10,174 nucleotides of DNA, taken from Opitutus sp. GAS368. Its GTDB lineage: Bacteria; Verrucomicrobiota; Verrucomicrobiia; Opitutales; Opitutaceae. Shown piece after piece: positions 1-6,936 of this stretch. The notes below the pieces were generated by a model. The model was not told where the DNA came from, ran no database searches, and saw only the letters and a list, made by a program, of their open reading frames with translations. The stretch spans positions 1 through 10,174 of the forward strand of contig CAMAXB010000094.1 of assembly GCA_945862035.1 (NCBI GenBank). Reading direction: 5' to 3'. Numbering within the stretch: the first letter of the stretch is position 1; each line of letters opens with the position of its first letter. The position numbers and the translations under genes are program-made.

Positions 1-588
1 TGGCGTCCGCTCGGCCAGCCCTGGCGGCGCGACGGGCTCGAGCCCGGGTTCAACCCCGGCTGGGCCCGCCTTCGCTGGCAGGACTCCGCCCTCGAGGTCG
101 ACGCGATCTTCCTCGGCCGGAATTCGCGCAACCGGGCGCGTACCCTGAATGAACGCACCTGGGAACTGGGTGACATCTGCGAGGTCTTCGTCCTCGCACC
201 CGATGGCCGGACCTATGTCGAGATCCACGTGACGCCGGAGAACCAGCGGCTCCAGCTCCGCTGGCCGCGCGATGGCCTCGCCCGCTTCCGCGCTGGATCA
301 GCCGCGCTGGAGGACTTCCTCGTGCCCGATCCCGCCTGGATCACGAGTACGTCGCACCTCGGACCCGATTTCTGGTCAGTGCAGGCATCCCTTCCCTTCA
401 CCGCCATCGGCATCGATCCCGCCGCGCCGTCTGCGCCCGGGCTGCGCGTTGCAATCTGTCGCTACGACTGCACCCGCGGGGGCGAGCCCCTGCTTTCGTC
501 GACCGCGCCGCTGCGGGAACCGAACTATCACCGGGTCGAGGACTGGCCTCCCCTCGTGCTGGCCAACAACCCCGCCCCGGCGGCCTGA
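1..588 (+). CDS. CBM9-like carbohydrate-binding domain protein (5' end outside window)
   Basis: The reading frame is open from base 1 to the TGA at 586-588, giving 195 residues and no start codon in the window. The sequence resembles the family 9-like carbohydrate-binding (DOMON-like beta-sandwich) proteins: an R-N-rich stretch, then T-W-E-L-G-D-I-C-E-V-F (residues 53-63), Y-V-E-I-H-V-T-P-E-N (72-81) and W-S-V-Q-A-S-L-P-F (115-123). The alternation of short beta-strand-like stretches and loops fits an all-beta fold. Such modules occur alone or at the end of larger secreted or cytoplasmic proteins; because the N-terminus is missing, a signal peptide or an attached enzyme cannot be judged. The gene converges on the kelch gene with only 2 bp between the two stop codons. 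Whether it belongs functionally to the sialate cluster is unknown. The fold assignment is from motif pattern alone. Confidence 0.6.
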   Translation, partial: WRPLGQPWRRDGLEPGFNPGWARLRWQDSALEVDAIFLGRNSRNRARTLNERTWELGDICEVFVLAPDGRTYVEIHVTPENQRLQLRWPRDGLARFRAGSAALEDFLVPDPAWITSTSHLGPDFWSVQASLPFTAIGIDPAAPSAPGLRVAICRYDCTRGGEPLLSSTAPLREPNYHRVEDWPPLVLANNPAPAA

Positions 589-590
589 GC

Positions 591-1487
591 TCAGCCCAGG
601 GGAGCACGCACGCAGTCAGCGTAGCGGAGTTTCATCCCATCCTCGCCGCAAAGGGCGAGCACGTCGCCGCCGATCCGGACCACTCGCAGGTCAGCGACGG
701 GCTTGGGCAGGCGCCCGACGGTCGAGACGACTCCCGTCGCAAGATCACACGCCAGGATGTCATCGCAAAAGGCATCGGCGTAACCGCCAAACCACAGCAC
801 GCGGCCGTCATGGGCCAGTCCGCCCATCGCGCGACAGGGCCGGGGCAGCGTTCCGATCCGAGACCATTGATCGGCCCGCGCATCGTAGCAGAGAATCTCA
901 TCGAGGTTTCGCACCCCGGCTCCGTCCGGCACACAGCCGCCGGCCACCACGAGGCAATCGCCCACCGCCGTGACCGCGCTCACAAACCGCGCCGCGCCCG
1001 GCAATGGCGCCCGCTCTTCCCAGCCACCCGTCCCCGTGCAACTCCAGAGCGTGCGCGTCGCCGAGGCATAGTCGGTTCCCTGCCCCGCGAGCCCGCCGAC
1101 CACGTACACCGCGTCCCGAATCACTCCGGCCCCGACCGTCCGCCGGGCCGCCGGCAACGACGGCCAAGCTCTCCACGCTCCTCCGCTCGAGGCCCACACG
1201 TCACGACTGCCCTCGGTCTCGCCGCCGCCGCCAATCACGACCAATTCCCCGCGGCAGGCCACGCCCACCGTATCACCAGCCAGCCGAGGCACCGGCGGCA
1301 GGCTCACCCAACGCCCGGTGGCCGGATCGAAGCGGTCCGCCGTATCGACCCAATGCTTGCGCCCCTCCGCCCAGTAGGTGCCCCCCGCCAAAAAAATCTC
1401 CGTTCCGAGCGCCGCGACCGCACAGCCCGCGCGCGGCAGCGGGATCTGTCCGTTGGATTTCCACGCAGCGAGAGGAAGTAGCATCAT
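591..1487 (-). CDS. Kelch-repeat beta-propeller protein, NanM-like (putative sialate mutarotase)
   Basis: This encodes a 298-residue protein made almost wholly of kelch repeats. Six diglycine-type blade motifs are visible, at about residues 35 (FLAGG), 86 (VVIGGGG), 131 (VYVVGG), 183 (VVAGG), 234 (LWFGG) and a degenerate one at 280 (ALCGEDG), with tryptophans about 20-25 residues after several of them. That fits one six-bladed propeller, the fold of E. coli NanM, which speeds anomer exchange of N-acetylneuraminate. The last-blade G-E-D-G is reminiscent of that family. NanM is periplasmic with a signal peptide; here no convincing one is seen, so a cytoplasmic protein is more likely. It is the last gene of the sialate cluster, 16 bp after the hydroxy-acid oxidase stop. 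I chose the ATG at 1487 (a second ATG follows at 1484) because the longer start at 1556 would overlap the preceding gene. No clear Shine-Dalgarno is present. Kelch fold is confident; the mutarotase role is inferred from context. Confidence 0.7.
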   Translation of the reverse strand: MMLLPLAAWKSNGQIPLPRAGCAVAALGTEIFLAGGTYWAEGRKHWVDTADRFDPATGRWVSLPPVPRLAGDTVGVACRGELVVIGGGGETEGSRDVWASSGGAWRAWPSLPAARRTVGAGVIRDAVYVVGGLAGQGTDYASATRTLWSCTGTGGWEERAPLPGAARFVSAVTAVGDCLVVAGGCVPDGAGVRNLDEILCYDARADQWSRIGTLPRPCRAMGGLAHDGRVLWFGGYADAFCDDILACDLATGVVSTVGRLPKPVADLRVVRIGGDVLALCGEDGMKLRYADCVRAPLG

Positions 1488-1503
1488 GGCAAAGTTCGTT
1501 CGT

Positions 1504-2586
1504 TTAGGCTTTTCGGTCCCACAGCACCCGGTGATCAATGTCGGAAATCTTCGCACAGCCCAGCAGGCACATCGCCATGAGCAATTCCTTGCGCAGGATT
1601 CTGATCACGTGCTCGACCCCCGCCGCACCGCCGATCGCCAGCCCGTAGACGTACGGCCGGCCGATCTGCACCGCCGCCGCCCCCAGCGCCAGCGCCTTGA
1701 CGATGTCCGTCCCCCGACGCACGCCCCCATCGACAATCACCGGCACCTTGCCCGCCACCGCCGCGACCACCTCCGGAAGAACCTCAATCGTGGACGGCAG
1801 GGTGTCGAGGCAGCGACCACCGTGATTCGACACCATGATCCCGTCGGCCCCGGATCCGATCCCCTGCGCGGCGTCCTCGCCGCTCATCACGCCCTTCAGC
1901 AGCAGGGGCACCCGGCAGATCGAGCGTAGCCACTCCACGTCCTTCCACGTCAGATTGGCCGGAATCACCGTATCCAGCGTCTGGATCGAGGAGGGTTCGC
2001 GGCTTCCGGCCAGATGCGGATAAGTCACTCCGGGCGGCAGCGCCATGGGCAGACGCTGCTGGCGGTAGCGCGCGCCATCCAAGGGGCTGTCGACCGTCAC
2101 GCAGATCGCCTCCGCGCCGGCCGCCTGCACGCGTTCAACGAGATCCCGGGTCACGCCCCGATCCTTGACCACGTACAACTGGTACCAGATCGGCGCCTTC
2201 GCCACCTTCATCACGTCCTCAATGCTGGTGTGCGTCCCCGAGCTGAGCCCGAAGGTCACGCCCATCGCCCCGGCCGCCTCCGCCGTTGCGAGTTCGCCCC
2301 GCGGGTGCGTGAAGCAATGGCCCGCGGTCGGCGCCAGCAGCAGCGGAAGCGGCATGCGCCGGCCCAGCAGGGTGGTCGAGCAGTCGAGCGCCGAGAGATC
2401 GCGCAGCACGCGCTGGCGCAGGCGGTAGTCCGAGAAGCGCTCGCGGTTCCAGCGGACCGTGATCTCGTCCGCCGCCCCGCCCGCCACATAATTATAGACG
2501 ACCCGCGGCATGGCCGTCCGGGCCGCATCCTCGACGTCGTCGAGGTTGAGCAGCAATTCGAGATTCACCCCGGCGTCGGCACTCAT
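1504..2586 (-). CDS. FMN-dependent alpha-hydroxy-acid oxidase/dehydrogenase (glycolate/lactate oxidase family)
   Basis: This is a 360-residue protein of the FMN-dependent alpha-hydroxy-acid dehydrogenase family, a TIM barrel that oxidises L-2-hydroxy acids such as glycolate or L-lactate to 2-oxo acids. The usual active-site set is present by alignment to spinach glycolate oxidase from memory: Tyr33 (Y-N-Y-V-A-G-G), Tyr138 (Y-Q-L-Y), Arg173, Lys231 (L-L-L-K-G-V), catalytic His255 and Arg258 (S-N-H-G-G-R). The FMN phosphate motif D-G-G-V-R-R-G-T-D lies at 286-294 and I-G-R-P at 308-311. No membrane segment or signal peptide is seen, so the protein is probably cytoplasmic. The length is normal. 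The gene starts 12 bp after the Gfo/Idh stop; a GAGGA overlapping that stop, 9 nt before the ATG, supports the start. Substrate specificity, and whether the electron acceptor is oxygen, cannot be read from sequence. Its place in a sialate operon is unusual. Confidence 0.9.
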   Translation of the reverse strand: MSADAGVNLELLLNLDDVEDAARTAMPRVVYNYVAGGAADEITVRWNRERFSDYRLRQRVLRDLSALDCSTTLLGRRMPLPLLLAPTAGHCFTHPRGELATAEAAGAMGVTFGLSSGTHTSIEDVMKVAKAPIWYQLYVVKDRGVTRDLVERVQAAGAEAICVTVDSPLDGARYRQQRLPMALPPGVTYPHLAGSREPSSIQTLDTVIPANLTWKDVEWLRSICRVPLLLKGVMSGEDAAQGIGSGADGIMVSNHGGRCLDTLPSTIEVLPEVVAAVAGKVPVIVDGGVRRGTDIVKALALGAAAVQIGRPYVYGLAIGGAAGVEHVIRILRKELLMAMCLLGCAKISDIDHRVLWDRKA

Positions 2587-2598
2587 CAGGGCGCGTCC

Positions 2599-3645
2599 TC
2601 AGGGCTGCAGCGAGATCCAGCGCCGCTCGGCCGAGGACTGCAGCATCGCGCGGAACGCCGCGACCGACGCGCGGCCCGCTTCGGCGGTGCCGATCTCACT
2701 CGGCTTGCCCTCGATCGCCGCGATGAAGGCGGCCATCTGGTCGCAATAGGCCTGCATGCGCACATCAGCAAAGGCGGTGTCGGCACCCTCATGCTTCACC
2801 GGGGGCTGCTGCGACACCACGCGCCACCCGTTCTCGTCCGAGAGCCGGAGCTCGCTGTAGGCATCGAGGTCAAGCAGCGCCTTGGAACCCGTGATACGGA
2901 AGCGGAAATCCTCCCCCGGGAACGACGGAGCGGGCAGCGCGCGGCTTGAGAAGAGCGAGCCGATGGCGCCGTTGGAGAACTCAAGCAGAGACATCGTCGT
3001 GTCCTCGACCTTGATCCCGGGCAGGAAGGTGCGGGAAAGCGATGAGACCGACGTGACATCTGCGCGCATGAACCAGCGGAGCAGGTCGATCGCGTGCGGC
3101 GAGCTGTTGAGGAGGTGACCGAGGCTGCGCGGATCATTCCACCAGGACCAATCGCCGCCGAACCCGCCCGCCTTGATCGCGCCGGCGTACATGGGCATGG
3201 AGACCTGCACCGCAAGGATGTCGCCAATCGCCCCGCTGCGAATCAGTTCACAGGCCTTGCGGTTGTTGACGCGGAAGCGCTGCTGGTAGCCCACGCCGAG
3301 TTGCAGCTTCCGCTCGGCGGCGGCCGCGATCATGCGGTCACAGTCCTCCACCGAGGTCGCCAGCGGCTTCTCCACCAGCACGTGTTTTCCCTGGGCCAAC
3401 GCCGCCAGCGCCTCCTCGACGTGGAGGTGGTGCGGCGTCGTCAGCACAACCGCATCAATGTCGGGCCGGGCGAAAAGCGACTCCTTGGTCGGCTCAAGCG
3501 CCACCTGATAACGTGAGGCCAGCGCGGGCGCGCGGGAGCCGCCGGCGATCGCCTTGAGCTCGGCATTGGGCAGGCGGCGGGCCGCCTCCGCATGCGTGCG
3601 GCCCATGAAACCAGATCCAATGATTCCAAATCGAATGACATTCAT
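2599..3645 (-). CDS. Gfo/Idh/MocA-family NAD(P)-dependent sugar oxidoreductase
   Basis: This is a 348-residue protein of the Gfo/Idh/MocA family. The N-terminal Rossmann domain (about residues 3-125) opens with G-I-I-G-S-G-F-M-G (7-15), the dinucleotide-binding loop, and carries the family E-K-P motif at 92-94, whose Lys93 is the usual catalytic or cofactor-contacting lysine. The C-terminal alpha/beta domain contains the S-P-H-A-I-D-L-L-R-W stretch (182-191), matching the conserved G-x-x-x-D-x-x-x-H-x-x-D region; His184 and Asp187 are the likely active-site pair. Length is normal and no signal peptide is seen. It lies 105 bp after the nagB stop and 12 bp before the hydroxy-acid oxidase, so it is probably co-transcribed. 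Sialate operons in E. coli (YjhC) and Ruminococcus gnavus encode a Gfo/Idh enzyme, NanOx, that converts 2,7-anhydro-Neu5Ac to Neu5Ac; a similar role here is an inference, as the family is too broad for a substrate call. No clear Shine-Dalgarno precedes the ATG. Confidence 0.88.
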   Translation of the reverse strand: MNVIRFGIIGSGFMGRTHAEAARRLPNAELKAIAGGSRAPALASRYQVALEPTKESLFARPDIDAVVLTTPHHLHVEEALAALAQGKHVLVEKPLATSVEDCDRMIAAAAERKLQLGVGYQQRFRVNNRKACELIRSGAIGDILAVQVSMPMYAGAIKAGGFGGDWSWWNDPRSLGHLLNSSPHAIDLLRWFMRADVTSVSSLSRTFLPGIKVEDTTMSLLEFSNGAIGSLFSSRALPAPSFPGEDFRFRITGSKALLDLDAYSELRLSDENGWRVVSQQPPVKHEGADTAFADVRMQAYCDQMAAFIAAIEGKPSEIGTAEAGRASVAAFRAMLQSSAERRWISLQP

Positions 3646-3750
3646 CGCGTGAGTGATTGAGGAGTGGCCCGTCCGGAGGGTTGGTTGAGCCGTAGAGAGA
3701 GGGGTGTTGCTTCTGAGGGTGGACGGAAATGGGTAAGCGCCGCAGGGCCT

Positions 3751-5664
3751 TCAGGCATTCCAGCGCTGAAATGCCTCAATCGCCTCGTAGTTCGCCAGAC
3801 CGAGGTGGTCGTAGAGCTCGGCCAGGCGCCGGTTCTGTCGCTCGGCCTGCTGCCAAAGTTCATTCGTGCCATGGGCCAGCGCCGCCGCCTGGCCGCGCTG
3901 CGACTTGTGGTGGTGCATGGCGCTGATCTTCTCCGACAGCTCGTGGGGGCTGAGGGGCACCGCCATGTCCACCTCCGCCGGCTCCCAGGGTCGATCGGTG
4001 CCGGCAAAGAGCCAGATCCGGCAATCCCGGAGCCACGACTCGGCGCGGGGCGAAGCCAGTGCCTGCCGGAGCAGGCCAAAGCAGACAGCCGACAACGAGC
4101 TGGGGTCCGCGGCCTGGCCGGTGACAAAGATCTGGTGCGGCTGCACCTCGTCCAGCAACGCTGAAACCGCCGTCACATCGGCCGGACCGATCCGGAACTG
4201 GCGGTACTTGCCCTTCTCGTAAAACGGCAGATCGAGGAAACGCAGGCGCTCGGCCGGAAGTCCAAGGACCCGCAGCGCCGCCCGGGCCTCGCCGCGCCGC
4301 AGCAGGCCCTTGAGCCGGCGGACCTCATCCGAGTCCGCGGCGAAGGCGCCCCGCGACAAAATCTGCTCCCGCACACTGCGGGCAAAATCCGCCTTGCCCG
4401 CGCCGATGCCCCGATCGTCCTGCGACAGCTCCAGCATGAGGTCCGCCGCCATCTCCGCATCCTCATCCGGCACCGCCAGATTGCCCGAGGTCAGGTAGGC
4501 CACGGTCACGGCGTGACCCTGTTTGACGAGACGACGCAGCGTCCCCCCCATGGCCAGCGTGTCGTCGCTCGGCTCCGGGCTGAGCACCAGCACCCGCTTC
4601 GGGAAGGGCGTGGCCCGCTCCGGCCGGTGCGAGTCATCGGCGGTCGGCTTTCCGCCCGGCCAGCCGGTGATGGTGTGCTGGACCTGATTGAAAATCCGGA
4701 TGTTCACCTCGTAGGCCGGGCCCTGCTCAGTGAGCAGATCGGCCATGCCATTCTCGCCGTATTCCTCGTCCACCAATTTAAGGATCGGCTTCTGCAGGTG
4801 CAGGGAAAGCCAAACCACCGCCCGGCGCGCGATCGCCGGCGTCCAGGTGACCGGCCCCACCAGCCAGGGCAGCCGGGCCCGCGTCAGCTCGCTCGCCGCC
4901 GCGGCATCCAGATGAAACACCACATCATCATGGCCCTGCAGGAGACCGGCCGGCAACGCGTCCGAGGGCGCCGCCTCAACCGCCTGCGCCACGACGCCGG
5001 CCTTGGCCGCACCCCACGCGAGCAGGCGCACCCGCCGCGCGTCCCGGATCGTGCCCACGCCCATCGTGATCGCATACCGCGGCACATTCAGCTCGCCGCG
5101 GAAATCGCGGGCCGCATCGCGACGGGTCAGCGAGTCGAGCGTCACCAGGCGCGTGCGGGACTCGCGACCCGAGCCCGGCTCATTGAAACCAATGTGACCA
5201 GTCCGGCCGATGCCCAACACCTGCAGGTCAATGCCGCCCAGCGCCTTGATCTTCGCCTCGTAGGCCGCGCAGGCCGCAAAGATTTCGCCGCGGGCCAGCG
5301 TGCCGTCCGGCAGATTGATCGCCTCCGCCGGCAGGTCGATGTGCCGGAAGAGCTGGTCGTGCATGAACCGCCAATAGCTTTCCGGGTGCTCACGCGACAA
5401 CCCCTGGTACTCGTCGAGATTGAAGGTAATGACATTGCGGAAGGACAGACCCTCCTCGCGGTGCATGCGGATCAATTGCTGGTAGAGCCGGACCGGGGTC
5501 GACCCCGTGGCCAGCCCCAGCACCGTCTTGCGTCCCGCGGCATCGTTGGTGCGGATCAGGCCGCGAATCTCGTCCGCGATGAGCCGACAGGCCTCATCGG
5601 CCGAGCCGTGGATGAAGGACTTGATGCGCTCGCGCTGTTCAAACTCGGTCGGGTCGTGGGTCAT
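3751..5664 (-). CDS. nagB: Glucosamine-6-phosphate deaminase fused to a degenerate PIG-L/LmbE-like domain
   Basis: This is a 637-residue two-domain protein. Residues about 15-300 are a glucosamine-6-phosphate deaminase/isomerase (GlcN6P to fructose-6-phosphate plus ammonia): phosphate loop G-L-A-T-G-S-T-P (50-57), F-N-L-D-E-Y (81-86, Asp84 matching catalytic Asp72 of E. coli NagB) and G-I-G-R-T-G-H-I-G-F-N-E-P (151-163, with His157 and Glu162 matching His143 and Glu148). E. coli Asp141 is replaced by Thr155. Residues about 355-610 match the PIG-L/LmbE-like C-terminal half of the long NagB proteins known from Bacteroidetes and relatives. The metal/catalytic motif, normally H-P-D-D, reads E-P-S-D-D (364-368), and the second histidine motif reads D-P-S-S-L-S (520-525), so deacetylase activity looks lost. 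The ATG overlaps the epimerase stop (ATGA, 5661-5664), indicating translational coupling. The deaminase role is confident; the role of the C-terminal half is unknown. Confidence 0.9.
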   Translation of the reverse strand: MTHDPTEFEQRERIKSFIHGSADEACRLIADEIRGLIRTNDAAGRKTVLGLATGSTPVRLYQQLIRMHREEGLSFRNVITFNLDEYQGLSREHPESYWRFMHDQLFRHIDLPAEAINLPDGTLARGEIFAACAAYEAKIKALGGIDLQVLGIGRTGHIGFNEPGSGRESRTRLVTLDSLTRRDAARDFRGELNVPRYAITMGVGTIRDARRVRLLAWGAAKAGVVAQAVEAAPSDALPAGLLQGHDDVVFHLDAAAASELTRARLPWLVGPVTWTPAIARRAVVWLSLHLQKPILKLVDEEYGENGMADLLTEQGPAYEVNIRIFNQVQHTITGWPGGKPTADDSHRPERATPFPKRVLVLSPEPSDDTLAMGGTLRRLVKQGHAVTVAYLTSGNLAVPDEDAEMAADLMLELSQDDRGIGAGKADFARSVREQILSRGAFAADSDEVRRLKGLLRRGEARAALRVLGLPAERLRFLDLPFYEKGKYRQFRIGPADVTAVSALLDEVQPHQIFVTGQAADPSSLSAVCFGLLRQALASPRAESWLRDCRIWLFAGTDRPWEPAEVDMAVPLSPHELSEKISAMHHHKSQRGQAAALAHGTNELWQQAERQNRRLAELYDHLGLANYEAIEAFQRWNA

Positions 5665-6863
5665 GGCAACTTGAGCATTTCACGAACAAGATTTCCGCAG
5701 TACCACTGCATGCGGGGGAGATGGAAGGGGCCTTTCCAGAGATTGCCCTTTAGCCGGGTCGAGATCCGTCCGTCGCGGTGGGCATAGCCGAACCACTCGC
5801 CGTGCTCCGGATCCGCGAAGACCCGCCGGGACCAGGCGTAAACTTCCCCGTGCCAGCGCGCATACTTCGCATCGCCCGTCATCTGGTAGGCCAGCAGGGT
5901 CGCGATCTCCGCCTCGTTGTGCGGCCACCAGAATTTCATCTCCGCCCAGTACTCCTGCACCGGCTTGCCGTGCACATCGACGAAGTAGAGCAGCCCGCCG
6001 AACTCCGGGTCCCACCCCCGCTGCCACATGCCGTCGAGGATCGCCAGCCCCAGCGTCTGCATCGCCGCATCCGAGCGAAGCTTGGCCTCATGGAGGATGA
6101 ACCACGCGCATTCGATCGCATGGCCGGGGTTGAGGGTGCGGCCGTCAAAATGGTCCGAAATCCCGCCCTCCGGCGTGACGGACTCCATCAGCACACCGAG
6201 CTCGGGCTTGTAGAAGTCGCGGCGGATCTCCTCGATCGAGCGGTCGATCCAGCCCGTGCAGGTCGCGCCGCCGACCAGCACGTCGCCCAGCAATTTGCGG
6301 ATCTCCTGCGCAGTCACGATCGCGATCATCAGCGGCGCGACGCCCTTCATCGGGCGGGTTTCCGGGTCGGTCTTGGGGGGCATCACGCCCGGCGTGAAAC
6401 TATGGCGAAGGTAGGTCGCGAAATAGCCCAGCGCCTCGTCCCGGGCCCGCGCGTCCCCGGTTGCCTTGGCGTAGGCCGCGCTGCCGATCGCCGCAAAGCA
6501 CTCGCTGTAGACGTAACGGCGCATGCGCAGGGGCCGGCCCTCGCGCGTGACCGTGAAGTAGAGCTTGCCCCCGGGTCCGCGGCAATGATCACGGATGAAG
6601 TCGAGGCAGCTGCGCGCCTGCTCCAGCCACTCGGGCCGCGAGCCGCGCGTGAGGTAGGCGGTCGAGAAGGTCCACGCCGCGCGTCCCTGGAGCCAGACCG
6701 CCTTGTCGGTGTCGATGATGGCACCGTCGCGATCCAGCCCGGTGATCAGCCCGCCGTGCTCCCGATCCGCGCCATAGCGCAGCCAGAACGGAAGCGTCCG
6801 CCCAACCAGCCCGTCATCGTAATCCCTGAGCAGGGCGGAGAGCTGCGGCACGGAGAGGCTCAT
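5661..6863 (-). CDS. N-acylglucosamine 2-epimerase (AGE family)
   Basis: This is a 400-residue AGE-family (alpha/alpha)6-barrel protein that interconverts N-acetylmannosamine and N-acetylglucosamine. The residues reported as essential in Anabaena AGE (Arg57, His239, Glu308, His372, Arg375) have counterparts here at consistent offsets: Arg61 (Q-G-R-A-A-W), His248 (N-P-G-H-A-I-E), Glu317 (W-W-P-H-N-E-A-E), His381 and Arg384 (G-P-F-H-L-P-R). The protein is normal length, lacks a signal peptide and is probably cytoplasmic. It lies 73 bp after the lyase stop and overlaps the nagB start by 4 bp, so it links the lyase product ManNAc to the GlcNAc pathway, as NanE does in Bacteroides fragilis. E. coli instead uses an unrelated ManNAc-6-phosphate epimerase also called NanE, so no symbol is given. 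Some AGE-family members act on cellobiose or other sugars, but the active-site match and the neighbours favour ManNAc. Confidence 0.9.
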   Translation of the reverse strand: MSLSVPQLSALLRDYDDGLVGRTLPFWLRYGADREHGGLITGLDRDGAIIDTDKAVWLQGRAAWTFSTAYLTRGSRPEWLEQARSCLDFIRDHCRGPGGKLYFTVTREGRPLRMRRYVYSECFAAIGSAAYAKATGDARARDEALGYFATYLRHSFTPGVMPPKTDPETRPMKGVAPLMIAIVTAQEIRKLLGDVLVGGATCTGWIDRSIEEIRRDFYKPELGVLMESVTPEGGISDHFDGRTLNPGHAIECAWFILHEAKLRSDAAMQTLGLAILDGMWQRGWDPEFGGLLYFVDVHGKPVQEYWAEMKFWWPHNEAEIATLLAYQMTGDAKYARWHGEVYAWSRRVFADPEHGEWFGYAHRDGRISTRLKGNLWKGPFHLPRMQWYCGNLVREMLKLP

Positions 6864-6936
6864 GACGGAACGAGTGAATCCCCCAGACCCCGGGTGCGCA
6901 AGCCCCGCCAGCGGAGCATCGTGCCAGCCGGACCGG

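Noticed and set aside
1488..1556. A longer start for the kelch gene at 1556.
   Set aside because: It would overlap the end of the hydroxy-acid oxidase gene by 53 bp, and the extra residues match neither a signal peptide nor the propeller fold.
3646..3750. The 105-bp gap between nagB and the Gfo/Idh gene as a site for a terminator or internal promoter.
   Set aside because: No stem-loop followed by a T run and no convincing -35/-10 pair could be found; it may simply be a longer spacer.
4513..5787. Long plus-strand open frames opposite nagB and the epimerase (4513-5787 and 5778-6947).
   Set aside because: They are mirror frames of strongly conserved enzymes; the translations are Arg/Pro/His-rich and match no family.
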